From Euwallacea fornicatus (lineage: Eukaryota > Arthropoda > Insecta > Coleoptera > Curculionidae): a DNA stretch of 64,000 nt. The notes beneath the pieces are model-generated. The model ran no database searches. It had not been told where the DNA came from and saw only the letters and a list, made by a program, of their open reading frames with translations. The translations under genes were made by a program, and so were the position numbers. Shown here piece after piece: positions 11,901 through 22,944 of this stretch. Each line of letters starts with the position of its first letter. Position 1 is the stretch's first letter. The DNA is taken from positions 1,302,001 through 1,366,000 of the forward strand of contig NC_089560.1 of the NCBI RefSeq assembly GCF_040115645.1, given 5' to 3'.

Positions 11901-14538
11901 AGGCCGAAAAATGGGACAGCTTGACCCGCTGCGGTCCCTGCAAATCAATTTCTGTTCGGATCGGTCAGTATTTATTAATATTATAAATTTCGGAATGGTC
12001 AAACGAGCGCGGAACACAAATAGCCCTAAGTGAAAAATGGCCCCTGTTCACTTTGAAGAATTCTTATATCGATGTAACTATCCCCTCGATTTTTCATACT
12101 ATTAACTACATTTTTCGACCACCAGAACAACACAGAATAAAACCAAAAGGGCATAGAGACAATAATTGCCGTAGCGCGACTCTAACAACTGCGAGTATTG
12201 TAAAAACTGAGTCATTAACTTGAGGAACTGGGGCATTACAAAGCCAGCTCTGAAATTTTAGAGCTAAAAGCAGTAACGATAATTGTAAATTTCTCCCAAA
12301 GAATATTATCAAAAGAGAGTTGAAATTTCGTTGTGCAGAAAGAATAGTTACAAGTTTAAAGGCAGTTTCGCCGTCTCAAACGATGACTAAATCTCCGTGG
12401 AGGACGCAAAGTTTGAAACTTCGTTTATAGGTGCTCGGATATTACACTTTTATTTGAAAGAAAATTTCAGAAATTGTTCTCATTTTCTTTCTCGAGGCAG
12501 AGAGCGCATCCTCAGAGTAGTAAAATAAAACGTGTTTCTGGTTTGAGCATGAGCTTCTCGACTAGAAACAGTTACGAAGCAGGCGTGCGAAAACTGATAG
12601 TTTACCGCACGGTAATTGTTATTGATTGAACAGCGCGAAGCGACCAGTTTGATTTCCGTGCGATGGGAAAGAAGGAAAGTGCTATTTTTACTCCCACCAA
12701 TATCTTGAGGCTCGCGCGAAGCGGAGGGCATCAACATTCAGGAAACAGGACTTGTCATGACCTCACGTGGAGACCCGCTGAAATGTGTATCAAATAGGTG
12801 AGGTGTCCACTCACTTATTAAAGGTATATCCAACAAACGCCTGAATGAAAATGCCTTCCCTCTTAGGACTTACAAATGAAAAAGGACCCATAAGTGGAGG
12901 TGACCTGTACGTCCACATATGCGATTGACACCATTCCAAATTTGTACGACATTCTGGCACAAGAAATTCACATATGCAATGTGAATTTCACAAGGAACAA
13001 AGTGTAAAGGATCCCACAGCGAAAGAGCAAAACATTGCAAACCCCATTAAGACAGAAAGGAAAAAACGAGAGAAAGATCAGCTGATCATCATAGATATTG
13101 AAAACATCTTAACCAGCTCATGGTGAGATTCAATAGTAAAGGATTTAATGTCGGAAAACTAAACTGGTATGTTTCACGTCGAAAAAATATGCGAGAAGAC
13201 ACATAAACTGATCAGAAAATCGTGCCATGAGCCTCAACTGGAAGGATCTGCATGCAATATAAAGAGATTCATGTCATGTGCAATTATATCAACAATGCTT
13301 TATCTCCTCCAATGTGATATAATGTTCCTATAGTTGTGAAACACACGCAAGTAAATTGCGCACTTAGTCTTGACATTATTGGGTATGTAAGGCCCCATTG
13401 TATACCTTAATCATAAACGCCAATTGTATTTAAACACGAGACTTTGACGTAAAAACAATGGAATATAACTAGAATCTGAGAATTAAAATACAGGCCTTAG
13501 TTATTTTAGAGTTTTGACCTTAGAAATTCAACTGGGCTTGATAGCAATGGAGCAGCTGCAGACCACTCAATCGGTACCATTCACCTCTTTTTCATATTGG
13601 ATATCAGACAAAGATGGAAAATTTGTTACATGTCCAAAGCGCAGCCCTGAAAAGGAGACGAGGCACATAAAGCAATTTCCAATATAGACTAATCTTCAAC
13701 GATGGAACTGTTTAAATGAGTACTAAAACCACTTTATCCCAGTTTTCCAACACGATTTTAGACACTCAATTAGGATTTCATTAATTGTGTTTAATAATGT
13801 ACAAGACTATTGGTTTTAGAGCCCGAATTGCTAACGTACCTGTTTGGCAGTTCCATTACTGAAAACCGCTATGCCCTGAAAAATACCTATTGCGATCTCC
13901 CAAATTGAATTACGTCAATCAAAATCAATCAACCGTCATCAGGCGAAGGGTCCAAGAAAATGTTCGTAAAAAAAAATAATTAAAATCATTAGTGAATTCT
14001 TAATTAAAATGATTTAAAAGTGTCTATGAAACGTACAGAATTTCAGCCTGCAAATTCTCAAAAAATAAAAACACGCGCAGTCGAATGCGGAGGAGACACT
14101 TGCCCCATGAGTTAAGAACAATATTTTTTTACTATGACAAATTAATATAGGATTTTTTACTCTTTTATTAACAATTATTTTTATTGAATGAAAACTATAA
14201 ACTGGTCAAAAATTGCTTTTATTCCCTTGTTGTTTTTCGTCGAAAAATTAAAATCAACGCAGGTTTTAAATAGATTAACCTTCTCATACTCGTATGAGAA
14301 GTATAAAAGAGCTTGACAAATGTAAGAAATTAGAAAAGAAGGTAAAATTGCCGAACAGAACAGTAAATAGAACAAAGTGATCTGTGGAAGAGCGCACTGT
14401 CTCGGTCTGATGGGATTGCGGAAAGTCATACTTTCCCGCACTGATTACTTGAAATTTGCTGTAACATCTGCTCATCAAACTTAGCACGTGAGATCATGAT
14501 ATGCTCGTCGAACAAATATGGTTCCTATGATACCTACA
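8911..14538. other. Non-coding stretch
   Basis: No supported gene or element. Only chance-length open frames (up to 86 codons) without recognisable domains are present. Homopolymer A/T runs occur near 9061-9170. A locally GC-richer patch at about 12620-12770 contains GCGCGAAGCG twice, but nothing else ties it to a gene. Confidence 0.5.
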
Positions 14539-14636
14539 GAAAATGCGCTTTCAACATACTGAAAATATGTATTTTCTAGTTGGTTATTTGTACTTAAAAT
14601 ACATATTTCCTGTTAACATATTGGAAAATGCATTGA
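14539..14636. repeat. Imperfect hairpin of about 98 nt
   Basis: Left arm 14539-14577 and right arm 14594-14636 are inverted copies sharing AAATATGTATTTT plus outer AAATGC and ACATA blocks, with small bulges and a loop of about 16 nt. Size and shape resemble an animal pre-miRNA, but AT-rich sequence forms such hairpins by chance. A small MITE remnant is an alternative. Confidence 0.4.
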
Positions 14637-15489
14637 CATTTTTCTGGACTTCACTCATGAAATTCAGAGTAATAGTACAAAGTATCGTTCATTAGGTGTC
14701 CGAAAATTGGGCCCTTAAATTGCATTTCGAGCCAGTGGCGTCGGCATTTTTGTCAGGATCACCCCAGTGCTACCTTAAAATTTGCCCATTGCAGTAAAAT
14801 CTGTCACAAAATTGATAAGTAGTATCTTCTATTGAGTAAATAACTTCACCAATTTTATACTTGCACTGTCGAACTTGGTTGCTGTGGAAAACCCCATTAC
14901 GACACGGATTGAATTTGCGCAAGTTGCGTAATTTTGGCATTGAAAAATGCCGTTTGCAAATTCGTAGAATTTCCAATAGTCTTGAAAATGTCCTAAAGTA
15001 ATCCGGTTTTTATTTTTTTCCCGGATAAATTTCGCAGGGTAAATGCAAATAATTGTCATGAACGATATATTGTCACATGGCGGAATCAGATTTAAATTCT
15101 GCCGTTTGGTATCTACCATCAATCTTTTTATTCATAATATAGACGTGGTATTTTTAGATCTCTAATTATTAATTGCAATATATTTTTCCATTTTAATCAT
15201 ATTTTAAGACGACCAACAAAGTCCACAGAACGAATCTAAAGGAGTAGATGATAGATTGTTACTTCGACGTCTAGAAGCTCCAATGCAAGTTCAGGTTCCT
15301 TGCATGCACATCTGCGCTGAAAACTAGTTAATTACGATATGCGGTCGAATAGATGGTAAAAGCAAAATCCAGAATCGAATTTAACAAAATGAAGTGGATG
15401 TTGAGTTATAGGCAAACATAAAGTCAGGAGTGAAATATCTGATTTTTTTTAATTTACTTTTTTTGCGAAAAACAGTTTTAACCATTTTG
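14637..15489. other. Non-coding stretch
   Basis: Two overlapping - strand frames (14770-14976 and 14829-15122) are open, but neither resembles a known protein. Nothing else was seen. Confidence 0.45.
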
Positions 15490-16185
15490 AACGATTTCTT
15501 AAAAGTAAATAAGTAATAAAGTGAGAAAATGTAAATTTGCAAGCAAATCTGATTTACAGTGCCATTGACTGCAAATGATTATTACAGATAGAGAGAGAAT
15601 GAAATTGAACATAAATAACCCACAAAATAAAGCGTGCCATTGAAGAAATTTAGCAAAAAAATGGCATTTGTTTTTGAAACATGAGTCAACATTAATGTAT
15701 GGAATAAATGAGTGACTGTAAAATCACATTTTGCAGGTGCATAATTGCGTTTGCTTCGCCAGTGCCCTTTCTCTAATTAAATTTGAATAATAAACTTTTA
15801 AATTATTTCATTTCATTCTAAAAGGTGAATCAAAGTCAAACATAATTTAACATTTTATTATTCAAATTTAGTTAGAGAAAGAGCACTAATGAAGCAGCCA
15901 AAATTATGCACTTGCAGTAACCGATTTTACAGTTACATTATTCAAAAATGAGTATGTTTTTTGTCCATCGATTCCATATGTTAACTGTGACTCATATTTC
16001 AAAAACCAAATATCATTTTTTGCATAATTTATTCAATCATCTGCTGCCCTATATAGCGATTAAATTTCATTTTACATGTATGTGTAATAGTCAATTGCAA
16101 CTAGTGGAAAGGCCGTAAAGCAGATCAGCTTGCAAATCTGGTTGACGTAATCGTATTGTAAAATACTTTTAAAAGGTTTCAAATA
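15490..16185. mobile_element. Large foldback repeat (arms about 310 bp, short loop)
   Basis: Sequence from about 15490 to 15806 returns in inverted orientation from about 15842 to 16185. Shared blocks in order include ATTTGCAAGC, TTTTTGAAA.ATGAGTCA, TGTAAAATC, GTGCATAATT and CTCTAA.TAAATTTGAATAATAAA. Arms are roughly 75-80% alike with indels, and the loop is only about 35 nt. No coding sequence lies inside. This is the form of a non-autonomous foldback/MITE element. A GCCCTG followed by TA at 16296 may be its outer end, but no matching left end was found. In RNA it would form a very long hairpin. Confidence 0.7.
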
Positions 16186-16744
16186 TTTTAATTGTCGCAG
16201 GAAATATGCACATGACAAGCTTATACTGGTTTAATCGACCTTGCGGCTCTTTGAATACTCGACGTTCTCATGTTTAAACATAAAACGGTCGCCCTGTATA
16301 TACTAATGCAGCCAGATTATAATTCCAAATGTAATACTATTCCCAAATACCAACCTTATCCTAAAAGCAGTTCGTCTGTAATTTGTTGCAAGTTACTGGA
16401 ATTCCAAGCAGAACAAGGCCCTTCCAGGTCTGCGACCCTAATGCGACCAGAGCCATTCCATTTAGAGCAAACCTGGTAGGAACAAAGGAATTTATTTTAC
16501 CGAGTGTTTTTTTCTGTTTACCGAAAAGAATTTGCATGTCGAAATTACTGTAATGGATTTTTCCTGAATGTACTTTTAACACAGACATAGACTACAATTA
16601 TATCCCCTCGCGCTATCTTTAAACTGAAATTTCCACCCCAAAAATTTGGTTTAATTAAAATGGAGTTTTAAGATAGGAAGGACGAAATGAAATCGATACT
16701 TTTTATGTCTTTTTTGTCCTGGTTTTAATTGAATGTGGATAACT

Positions 16745-16775
16745 GACGTGTCCTTTTTTTTTATTTCAGGTAAGT
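16745..16775 (+). promoter_or_regulatory. Recursive-splice (ratchet) site
   Basis: A pyrimidine tract (TCC followed by nine T, then ATTTCAG; AG at 16768-16769) is joined directly to the perfect donor GTAAGT (from 16770). This is the zero-nucleotide-exon signature of recursive splicing known from long Drosophila introns: the upstream intron part is removed, a new donor is regenerated, and it is spliced again. A CTGAC branch-point-like motif lies at 16743-16747. No AG occurs for about 80 bases upstream, as expected for a used acceptor. It implies transcription on + and an intron extending to both sides. Confidence 0.75.
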
Positions 16776-16800
16776 TTTCGGTTCCAGCTGACCTAGACAG
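16770..16800 (+). other. Putative recursive-splice exon (31 nt)
   Basis: Directly after the ratchet acceptor, a second strong donor (GACAG followed by GTAAGATT) begins at 16801, giving a 31-nt cryptic exon. Published work on Drosophila recursive splicing describes such short cryptic exons, which let the acceptor be recognised by exon definition and are then removed by using the donor regenerated at their own start. Both donors being near-consensus only 31 nt apart is unlikely to be chance. Confidence 0.55.
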
Positions 16801-16809
16801 GTAAGATTG

Positions 16810-18567
16810 TGAGCATGAAATTTGCGAGGAATGCGCTAGGACGGGAAATAAATCTGTCACTCCAAGAGCTCGCATATTCCTCTACATTATATTCCCGGAG
16901 GCATATCGTAATTCGTTCTTCGCATCCCGACGACTAAGTTAGAAAAATTCATGTTTATGTAATACGGCGTTTTCGGGGCCGCAACAATGCATTTATTATT
17001 CCTGGGGTTCACGAATGACAGGTCGTCTACATGGAGAAAAAACCGCCTTCTGGGTATTTTGCCTGGAACCGTTCCAATTTTTGTATATTGCACTATCCGA
17101 ACAATTTGGCGATTTAAAAATGCCACCCCGCATAAACATTTATTTTACGATAACGGCTCTGGATATGAAATACAATTTTTTGGCAGGAAATTGGCGGTTT
17201 TGGTCCAAACAAGGAAATTGGTTAATATTCTGCTTTAAATTTTGCAGCCCCATAATATACCACACTTTAATAGGACAAAAGCGTGTCATACCTTCCTAAA
17301 TTATGCAACATCTGCTTTTAAAAGCCATGCGACTTCATGTTTCATTGTCAATATAAATTCTGAGTAACATTTTACTTCCCCAGTGAAACTAAAACGGAAA
17401 TGGTTATGGTCCCCGCCACTGTCTGCCGTAATATGACCACGATGAGCATAAATTTGAGCAGGTTTTTGTTACGGTTAGTCGGGTGCTTTGAACTTGAGTA
17501 TCTCGGATACGTGAATTTGAATCTATTTATTTGAATATGCTATCCGGTGCCATCTCACTGATACGTTAAAGCTGGCATCAGATGCCATCGTAGTTTGGAA
17601 GTTTTATTGAGTCGTATTTTGTAATGTGGATCAGGTGTGAGATACGAGTTTTTTATCGAGTGGCAAATGTACGAATGAGAGAGCGGCAGGTGAAAATGTG
17701 CTTTGGAACGTTTAACAGATATTTTAACGTCTGAGTGTCGGAGATAATGGGATGGGATATGTTTGAAAAGAACGGTTAAAGATCTCTATGAAAGGGTTTT
17801 GTTTTTCTTTTCTCGGGTGGAGAAGCTGCCAGAAGTTCCGTTGCAGGGCGTCAGGGCGTCAGGGCGTCGTATAGCAAGAGCCGAGATATATATTTTTATA
17901 ATATTACGCTATCATAATATGTCGAAACACCTTCTAGTTAACGAAGGAGTTTTCTTCACAATCCCAAAACGACTGGGCTCGTGAACAATCGCATATTCCG
18001 CAAGTCGTCTGAATGCACCCAACGATTGGTTGTGATGTGTCGTTAAGGAAAATTCTTCGGTGAACAGAAAAAAGTAATGAGGTATCCATTCCAATCGAGC
18101 TTTTCACGTTCTGCGCCCAAAAGCACCTCCTCCGATCTTCGGAACGGAGGAAAACTGATACTTGAGCAATTGGCCATGTAAACATAAGGGCGACAATAAA
18201 AGGCCCCCAAGTCATATCTCTCCACAAACCGAAGGGATTTTGGATTTTTCAGAATTATTTCGTCCGAATTTTGAACGGACTGAAGATAGTCCTTTTTGTT
18301 TTAGGGCGTGGCTGATTCTGTCTCACGTTCCCAAGTATCGATCATAGTCCTTTTTCCTTGGTATCTGTCACAAAACGAGGAAGAACTGTTGTTAATCCTT
18401 GTGATCTGTCATCGTGCTTCGAGCATAGGAAAGAATTATTAGGAGAAAGAAACGTAACAGAACTAGAGTATATGGATTGTGAAGGTATAAATTACGCGAA
18501 ACTATCTGGAAATTTCTCATTGCAATCGTTGTGGAATGACATTTTCTGTTAACTGTTGTCCGTTGTA
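16810..18567. other. Non-coding stretch downstream of the ratchet site
   Basis: Several open frames of 60-97 codons overlap on both strands (16887-17299 and 17763-18347). They have no recognisable domain, and simultaneous openness on opposite strands argues against coding. Nothing else is seen except a small tandem repeat. Confidence 0.45.
17844..17867 (+). repeat. Tandem repeat, CAGGGCGT x 3
   Basis: Three perfect head-to-tail copies of an 8-bp GC-rich unit followed by CG. It is too short to suggest a function; likely replication slippage. Confidence 0.9.
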
Positions 18568-19550
18568 CAGGGTGTTAGCGAAATAACTCTCGTAAATTTA
18601 ACTAATGATTGACAATATCACTTTGAACAAGAAAATTCCTTATAACAACTAAATTAACAAACATTTTTTAAGCATTGGCAACGTCGCGTCGTGTTTATTT
18701 GACTTTGGTACCTCGCTTAGTAGCGACATAGACTAGATGGGGTGCATTTTACACGAGTGTTTTGAGTCCTAGGGGTATTATGATTAAACTGTGAACATAA
18801 TGTAATTCTTACTTCATTATTTCAAAAAGCCGCTTACCTTTAAATTATTGTTGTCATCTCTAATTAACGTAATATGTTACGTTACACATTTTATACCATT
18901 TACATCATGGTCAAAAACACAAATTCGTCATTGCTTTTATGTATTGTTGAGTTTTCTCTTCAAAAATTTGCGTGAGGATTTTTATCTGTTAGTTACGAAA
19001 AATGTGGAAATGCCAAATTCTGTTCCTCGAGAAACAAACTTCGTTCGTTGATAAAATACTCAACAAGAAATGTGAATTTCTTCGGTGTTTGATAAGTCAT
19101 TCACAAAATTGTTGCTTTGGTGCAAAATCAGTAGGTGAAAGCCCTTGAACTCTTTCTACGTGAAAAGACGAGAGCGACTGCTCTTTCAGCGTTATATGAA
19201 CAGTCCAATTGGGAAGACCTACGCGACGAGCAACACTCCGCGTACTCCTTGTTGAACCCTCTTCAAGAAGGTTTCAAATTTGTTCTTCGGCTTCAGAAGT
19301 GACCTCTCGCTGTCTACTTCGTCCTTCATTTGTAGGAATAACACTACTCATATCTCGAAGCCTTTAGGAAACTGCCACAATTGACGATCGGACTAGAAGT
19401 TTTCTTTCTGGATAATGATTGGCGTAAATGCACCTGGCTTCTTCGGAACTTCGTAATGCCTCTCCATCAATTAAAAGCATGTCATGATATTCGGGTAACG
19501 AATACGTTTTCGTTTAGGTACCATTAATAAGTCGGAATAAATTCACGTAC
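18568..19550 (-). mobile_element. Mariner-like element, 5'-truncated (family A, copy 1)
   Basis: The left end is TA (18566-18567) followed by CAGGGTGTTAGCGAAATAAC. The same terminus occurs at 50570, and its inverted form at 51741, in a second copy. Inner sequence also matches that copy in inverse orientation, for example around 18700 (GACGCG.CGTTGCCAA) and 18870-18960. Similarity to copy 2 stops near 19550 and no right inverted repeat follows, so the end carrying the start of the gene is missing. Confidence 0.7.
18640..19530 (-). pseudogene. Decayed mariner-like transposase
   Basis: The - strand translation gives a recognisable N-terminal helix-turn-helix region: DMLLIDGEALRSSEEARCIY (about 19490-19430), then RLRDMSSVIPTNEGR, then EGSTRSTRSVARRVGLPNW, matching the 'GE...A..Y..R.P.R', 'LRETGSV' and 'STRRIAR..G.S' blocks of insect mariner-like transposases. 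It continues through a QFCE motif. The first catalytic block, normally FTDEA.F, reads INERSLF, so the first aspartate is gone. Several stops interrupt the frame. The second half is not recognisable. Confidence 0.65.
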
Positions 19551-21476
19551 GGCTCACTCCAATTAACTTTGAGGGTGAGGTATTGCGCGTAATGATAGAG
19601 GAAGCTTTCAAACGAAGAACGAGACCACACTAAAATATTAAAAGCATGGAACGACATACAGCCCATGACAAATGTGAAAACTAAGGGTAGTAGAGTGCAC
19701 CATTATCTGATTTCTCTCGGAATAGCCGATTTCTCCATTAAGCTTCTTAGCATGGTTAAACTTGCACTTCGAATTCAAACTCGCTGTGTGTCTATCTCAT
19801 ATATTACACAATTTTCAGAAAATACCATTGATTGTCTTTGAGTATCAGTATTCCGAACAACTCTTGAAACTACACATTATTACTATTCATTCGTCCCAAA
19901 GGGCTTCGGTCTATCATTGCACTAATCGAAATTGAACCCGCTAAGGACTTGCAAATACTGTCGACGTTGCACACACATTTCAACCCCTTTCCGAGGGAAA
20001 GAATTGCGGAATATGCAGACTGAAATTTCTCAAGAGACATTTTTGTGACGAAGATATGGGGTGTATACGTCCGTCACTGCCAGTTTTGATTCTTTTTACC
20101 ATTGGCCTCAAAAGAGTATATCATTTGCATGAAGTAATACATGATTCATGCAGACAAATTCTACCGCACTCTGCCTGATAGTTAACCTCTTGGGGGTTTC
20201 GGGAACTATAAATTATAATAAAGCTTGCAAGGAAAGCACACATTCACGACTACTGTTCAGTTAAGGCAGGTAGGGGAGTAATTTGGCTTTATAACTGTTC
20301 CTCCGTGCTTTCTGTGAGACGTAACTATCCAGAAAACGACCCCATCCGATACTCAAAGCACGGAATCGAAACCTGGATTTAAAACGTCATTAAAAAAATG
20401 GAGGAATGAGCCCGATAAAAACCTTTGCTCCCACTTGAAAACCAACAAAAATTCCCACTTGTGTTAATTCTGTTTGGCTACGTGCACGTCAAAGAAGAGT
20501 CAACTTTTTGTTTAATTTCAACGGAGCAGTTTCTTTTTCATTTTGAATTCTGATTAACTTTTGTGTGCATTTTGGCGTGGCGTAAAAACCAGATGATTTA
20601 TGAACTCGCCAAACAGAAAGAAGTTTAATTATTTTTAAATGTAAATTTGTGTGTGCTAGAGAAGCAGCCAGACTGGATTAATAAGGCCTCCAAGTTGGAT
20701 GAGCACTTGGTGTTGACAAATTTAGTTAGTTCAGAATTCTTAAGTCATTTGTTTAGTGTTTCGGCGTCCGCCTGAGTGATATGGAATATAAGCAGAAAAA
20801 CAAAAAGAGGGTGGTACGGGAGGTGCACTTTTGGCCCTCATTAGCTCGGGGCACTTGGATTTGACAGGAACCTTGTCTGACCTTGTCTGACAGGAAACAC
20901 CGTTGTGTGTTGCAAAGGGATCAGTCAAAGTCAGAGGGAATTAATAGATATAAATTATTCAGATTTCATTATCATCATGGGATATCAATGATGGCATATA
21001 GTATGTAGCTCTCAGGAATTAGAAAACTCTAATTTTACTTAATATAAAGGTCCATTATCCATAGCCCCAATATAAGCACGAGAAGGTTCTTTTTGCTCTG
21101 AACAAAGTGCTACGTGAGGATTATGAAGATTCACCATAAAGCGATAAAAGTCAAAACATGTAGAGCGTCCAAAAACGAGCAAAAACCGTAACCGAACAAG
21201 TTCGAGAAGAGGTGAAAGAGCACGAGCAAACACCGTTAAGGTCAATACAGCCCCAAATTACGCTCGGTAGTACTAATTAATTTAAGCTCCTCAAGTGTGG
21301 CTACCCTGTTGGACAATTGGACACAGGAAACTGATATTGATTTTATCTCAACCGATTACGCTTCTGATCCTAACCATTGCTGCATACTTCTAGTCTTTGA
21401 TGAAAAAGGTAACGGCACTCTACATCCAATAATAAAAAAAAAAATCTATGAAGGGAAGTTGATCGTTATCGCAATA
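19551..21476. other. Non-coding stretch
   Basis: No gene recognised. A 10-bp tandem duplication (CCTTGTCTGA twice, 20871-20890) sits between two GACAGGAA copies. Confidence 0.5.
20871..20890 (+). repeat. 10-bp tandem duplication
   Basis: CCTTGTCTGA occurs twice in a row and is flanked by GACAGGAA on both sides. Probably slippage. Confidence 0.85.
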
Positions 21477-21704
21477 CAGGGTGTCCTCTATCCTTTCTGT
21501 TCCATTAACTTTATTTTCATTTATCTTTAACAATTCAGATTTGCCGCCACTACTACCCTTAATGATGATGTGACATATCCGTTGGAAGTGAAAATCTACA
21601 CATTTTCTACAATTTTCAGATTACCATATTTATAGGATTTTTTTTCGTATTTTGGATGTAGGATCTGCCGTGGAACTCTGTTGACAATATTTTGCAACAC
21701 CCTG
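21477..21704. mobile_element. Short MITE-like unit, 228 bp
   Basis: It starts TA-CAGGGTGT and ends ACACCCTG-TA, with TA on both sides (21475-21476 and 21705-21706). Only about 9 terminal bases are mutually inverted, so it is either a very short-armed mariner-type MITE or the unrelated ends of two elements. It has no coding capacity. Confidence 0.4.
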
Positions 21705-21706
21705 TA

Positions 21707-22029
21707 TATCAGAAGAACGCCTTTGCGCAGGAAGCTCTGATGGCATATCGAGGAAGATGCGCCAAATGGAGCAAGAATTTTCAAAGAATTTTGATCTCTG
21801 AAAACACCAGTCACTTGGCCACTCATGTTAAGACCCATCATGACTATTTAAGAGAGGGCAGTCCACCTGGAGGTGTAGAGCGACTAGCAACACATGAATC
21901 GCAACCATCCAACTTTAGCAGAAATCCTGACCAAACTTCGTATGTAAGAAACGCGGACAGAGAAGAACCTTCACCGTAGATATTATAGAAATGTCAGCAA
22001 AGATTCAGGAAAACTTATCTTACGGTCTA
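21707..22029. other. Short spacer, no gene seen
   Basis: A 95-codon + frame starts at 21692, partly inside the MITE end, and runs to 21979. It has no recognisable domain and begins within a repeat, so I do not call it a gene. Confidence 0.4.
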
Positions 22030-22940
22030 CAATGTGATCCATAAAGTCCGCATCATTTGAGAAATTCTTTTACTTATGAAGTTGGGTTAATTTTAAAATT
22101 GCCTTCGGGTTGTGCTTCAGAAATTATGAGAAAAGACTTAGAAATCGAAAAATAAATTACTGTCTATAGCTCTTAAATGGAATTTTTTTTTCAAAAACCT
22201 TCAAAATCTACTATTATTTCTCAAAGTTTTGAAAAATCACAAAAGAAGTTGATCAGTTTCCTATTTTCTACCCACATACCAATTTTAAACTTTCTCAAAC
22301 AACTTCATTTTGTAATTTTTTTTATTCCTGCATTTTCAAAGCATTCAAATGGGTCAGTAACAATCATTTCACGCTGATATTTGTTTATATCTAATTCTCT
22401 GTCAATAAACCTTATAAAAATACCGGAATAAGGTAACCTGAACATTTTCTTTATGAACTAGATCAACTTTGCATCAAGGCACACGTAAAGTCTTTAATGA
22501 ATTTTACATTTTCTTTAAAACGATGAATTTATTACAACTTTAACTAGTGAATAATTATTCAGAGAATTACTTCGATACACTGTAATTATTCTTACAAAAT
22601 TACCAACCGACTCGAGTACTCCGGAAATGCAGAAATACAAAAAATAAAAAAAATAAATAAAAGTCCTCTCCGAGGAAGTTGAGAATTGGGATATGGGTAG
22701 AAAATGAGAAACTGAGAAACTCTTTTCTTTTGTGATTTTTAAAAAATTTGAGATATAATGGTGGATTTTGAATGTTTAAAAAATCACATTGCGATTTCAC
22801 AGTTATACAGAGTCATTTATTTTTCGATATGTATGTCATTTCCATCATTTGTGCAGTGCAACCCGAAGGCAAAGTCAAAATTTACCAAAATTCATAAGTG
22901 AAAAAATTTCGCATATTATGCGCACCTGATTAGTCACGTT
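22030..22940. mobile_element. Long-inverted-repeat MITE, about 911 bp
   Basis: The left arm (22030 to about 22375) is matched in inverse by the right arm (about 22590-22940). Shared blocks include CTTATGAA, TTGCCTTCGGGTTG, ATCGAAAAATAAAT, AAAAATCACAAAAGAA, TTTTCTACCCATA and CTGCATTT. TA flanks the left end, and TA abuts the right end. The centre (about 215 bp) is AT-rich and non-coding. Arms are diverged, suggesting an old insertion. It is a non-autonomous Tc1/mariner-type or foldback element. Confidence 0.65.
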
Positions 22941-22944
22941 ACAT

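Noticed and set aside
14770..15122. Two overlapping - strand frames near 15 kb
   Set aside because: Neither resembles a known protein, and two frames cannot both be coding.
16887..17299. Three overlapping frames on both strands
   Set aside because: Simultaneous openness in several frames reflects low stop density rather than coding; no domain recognised.
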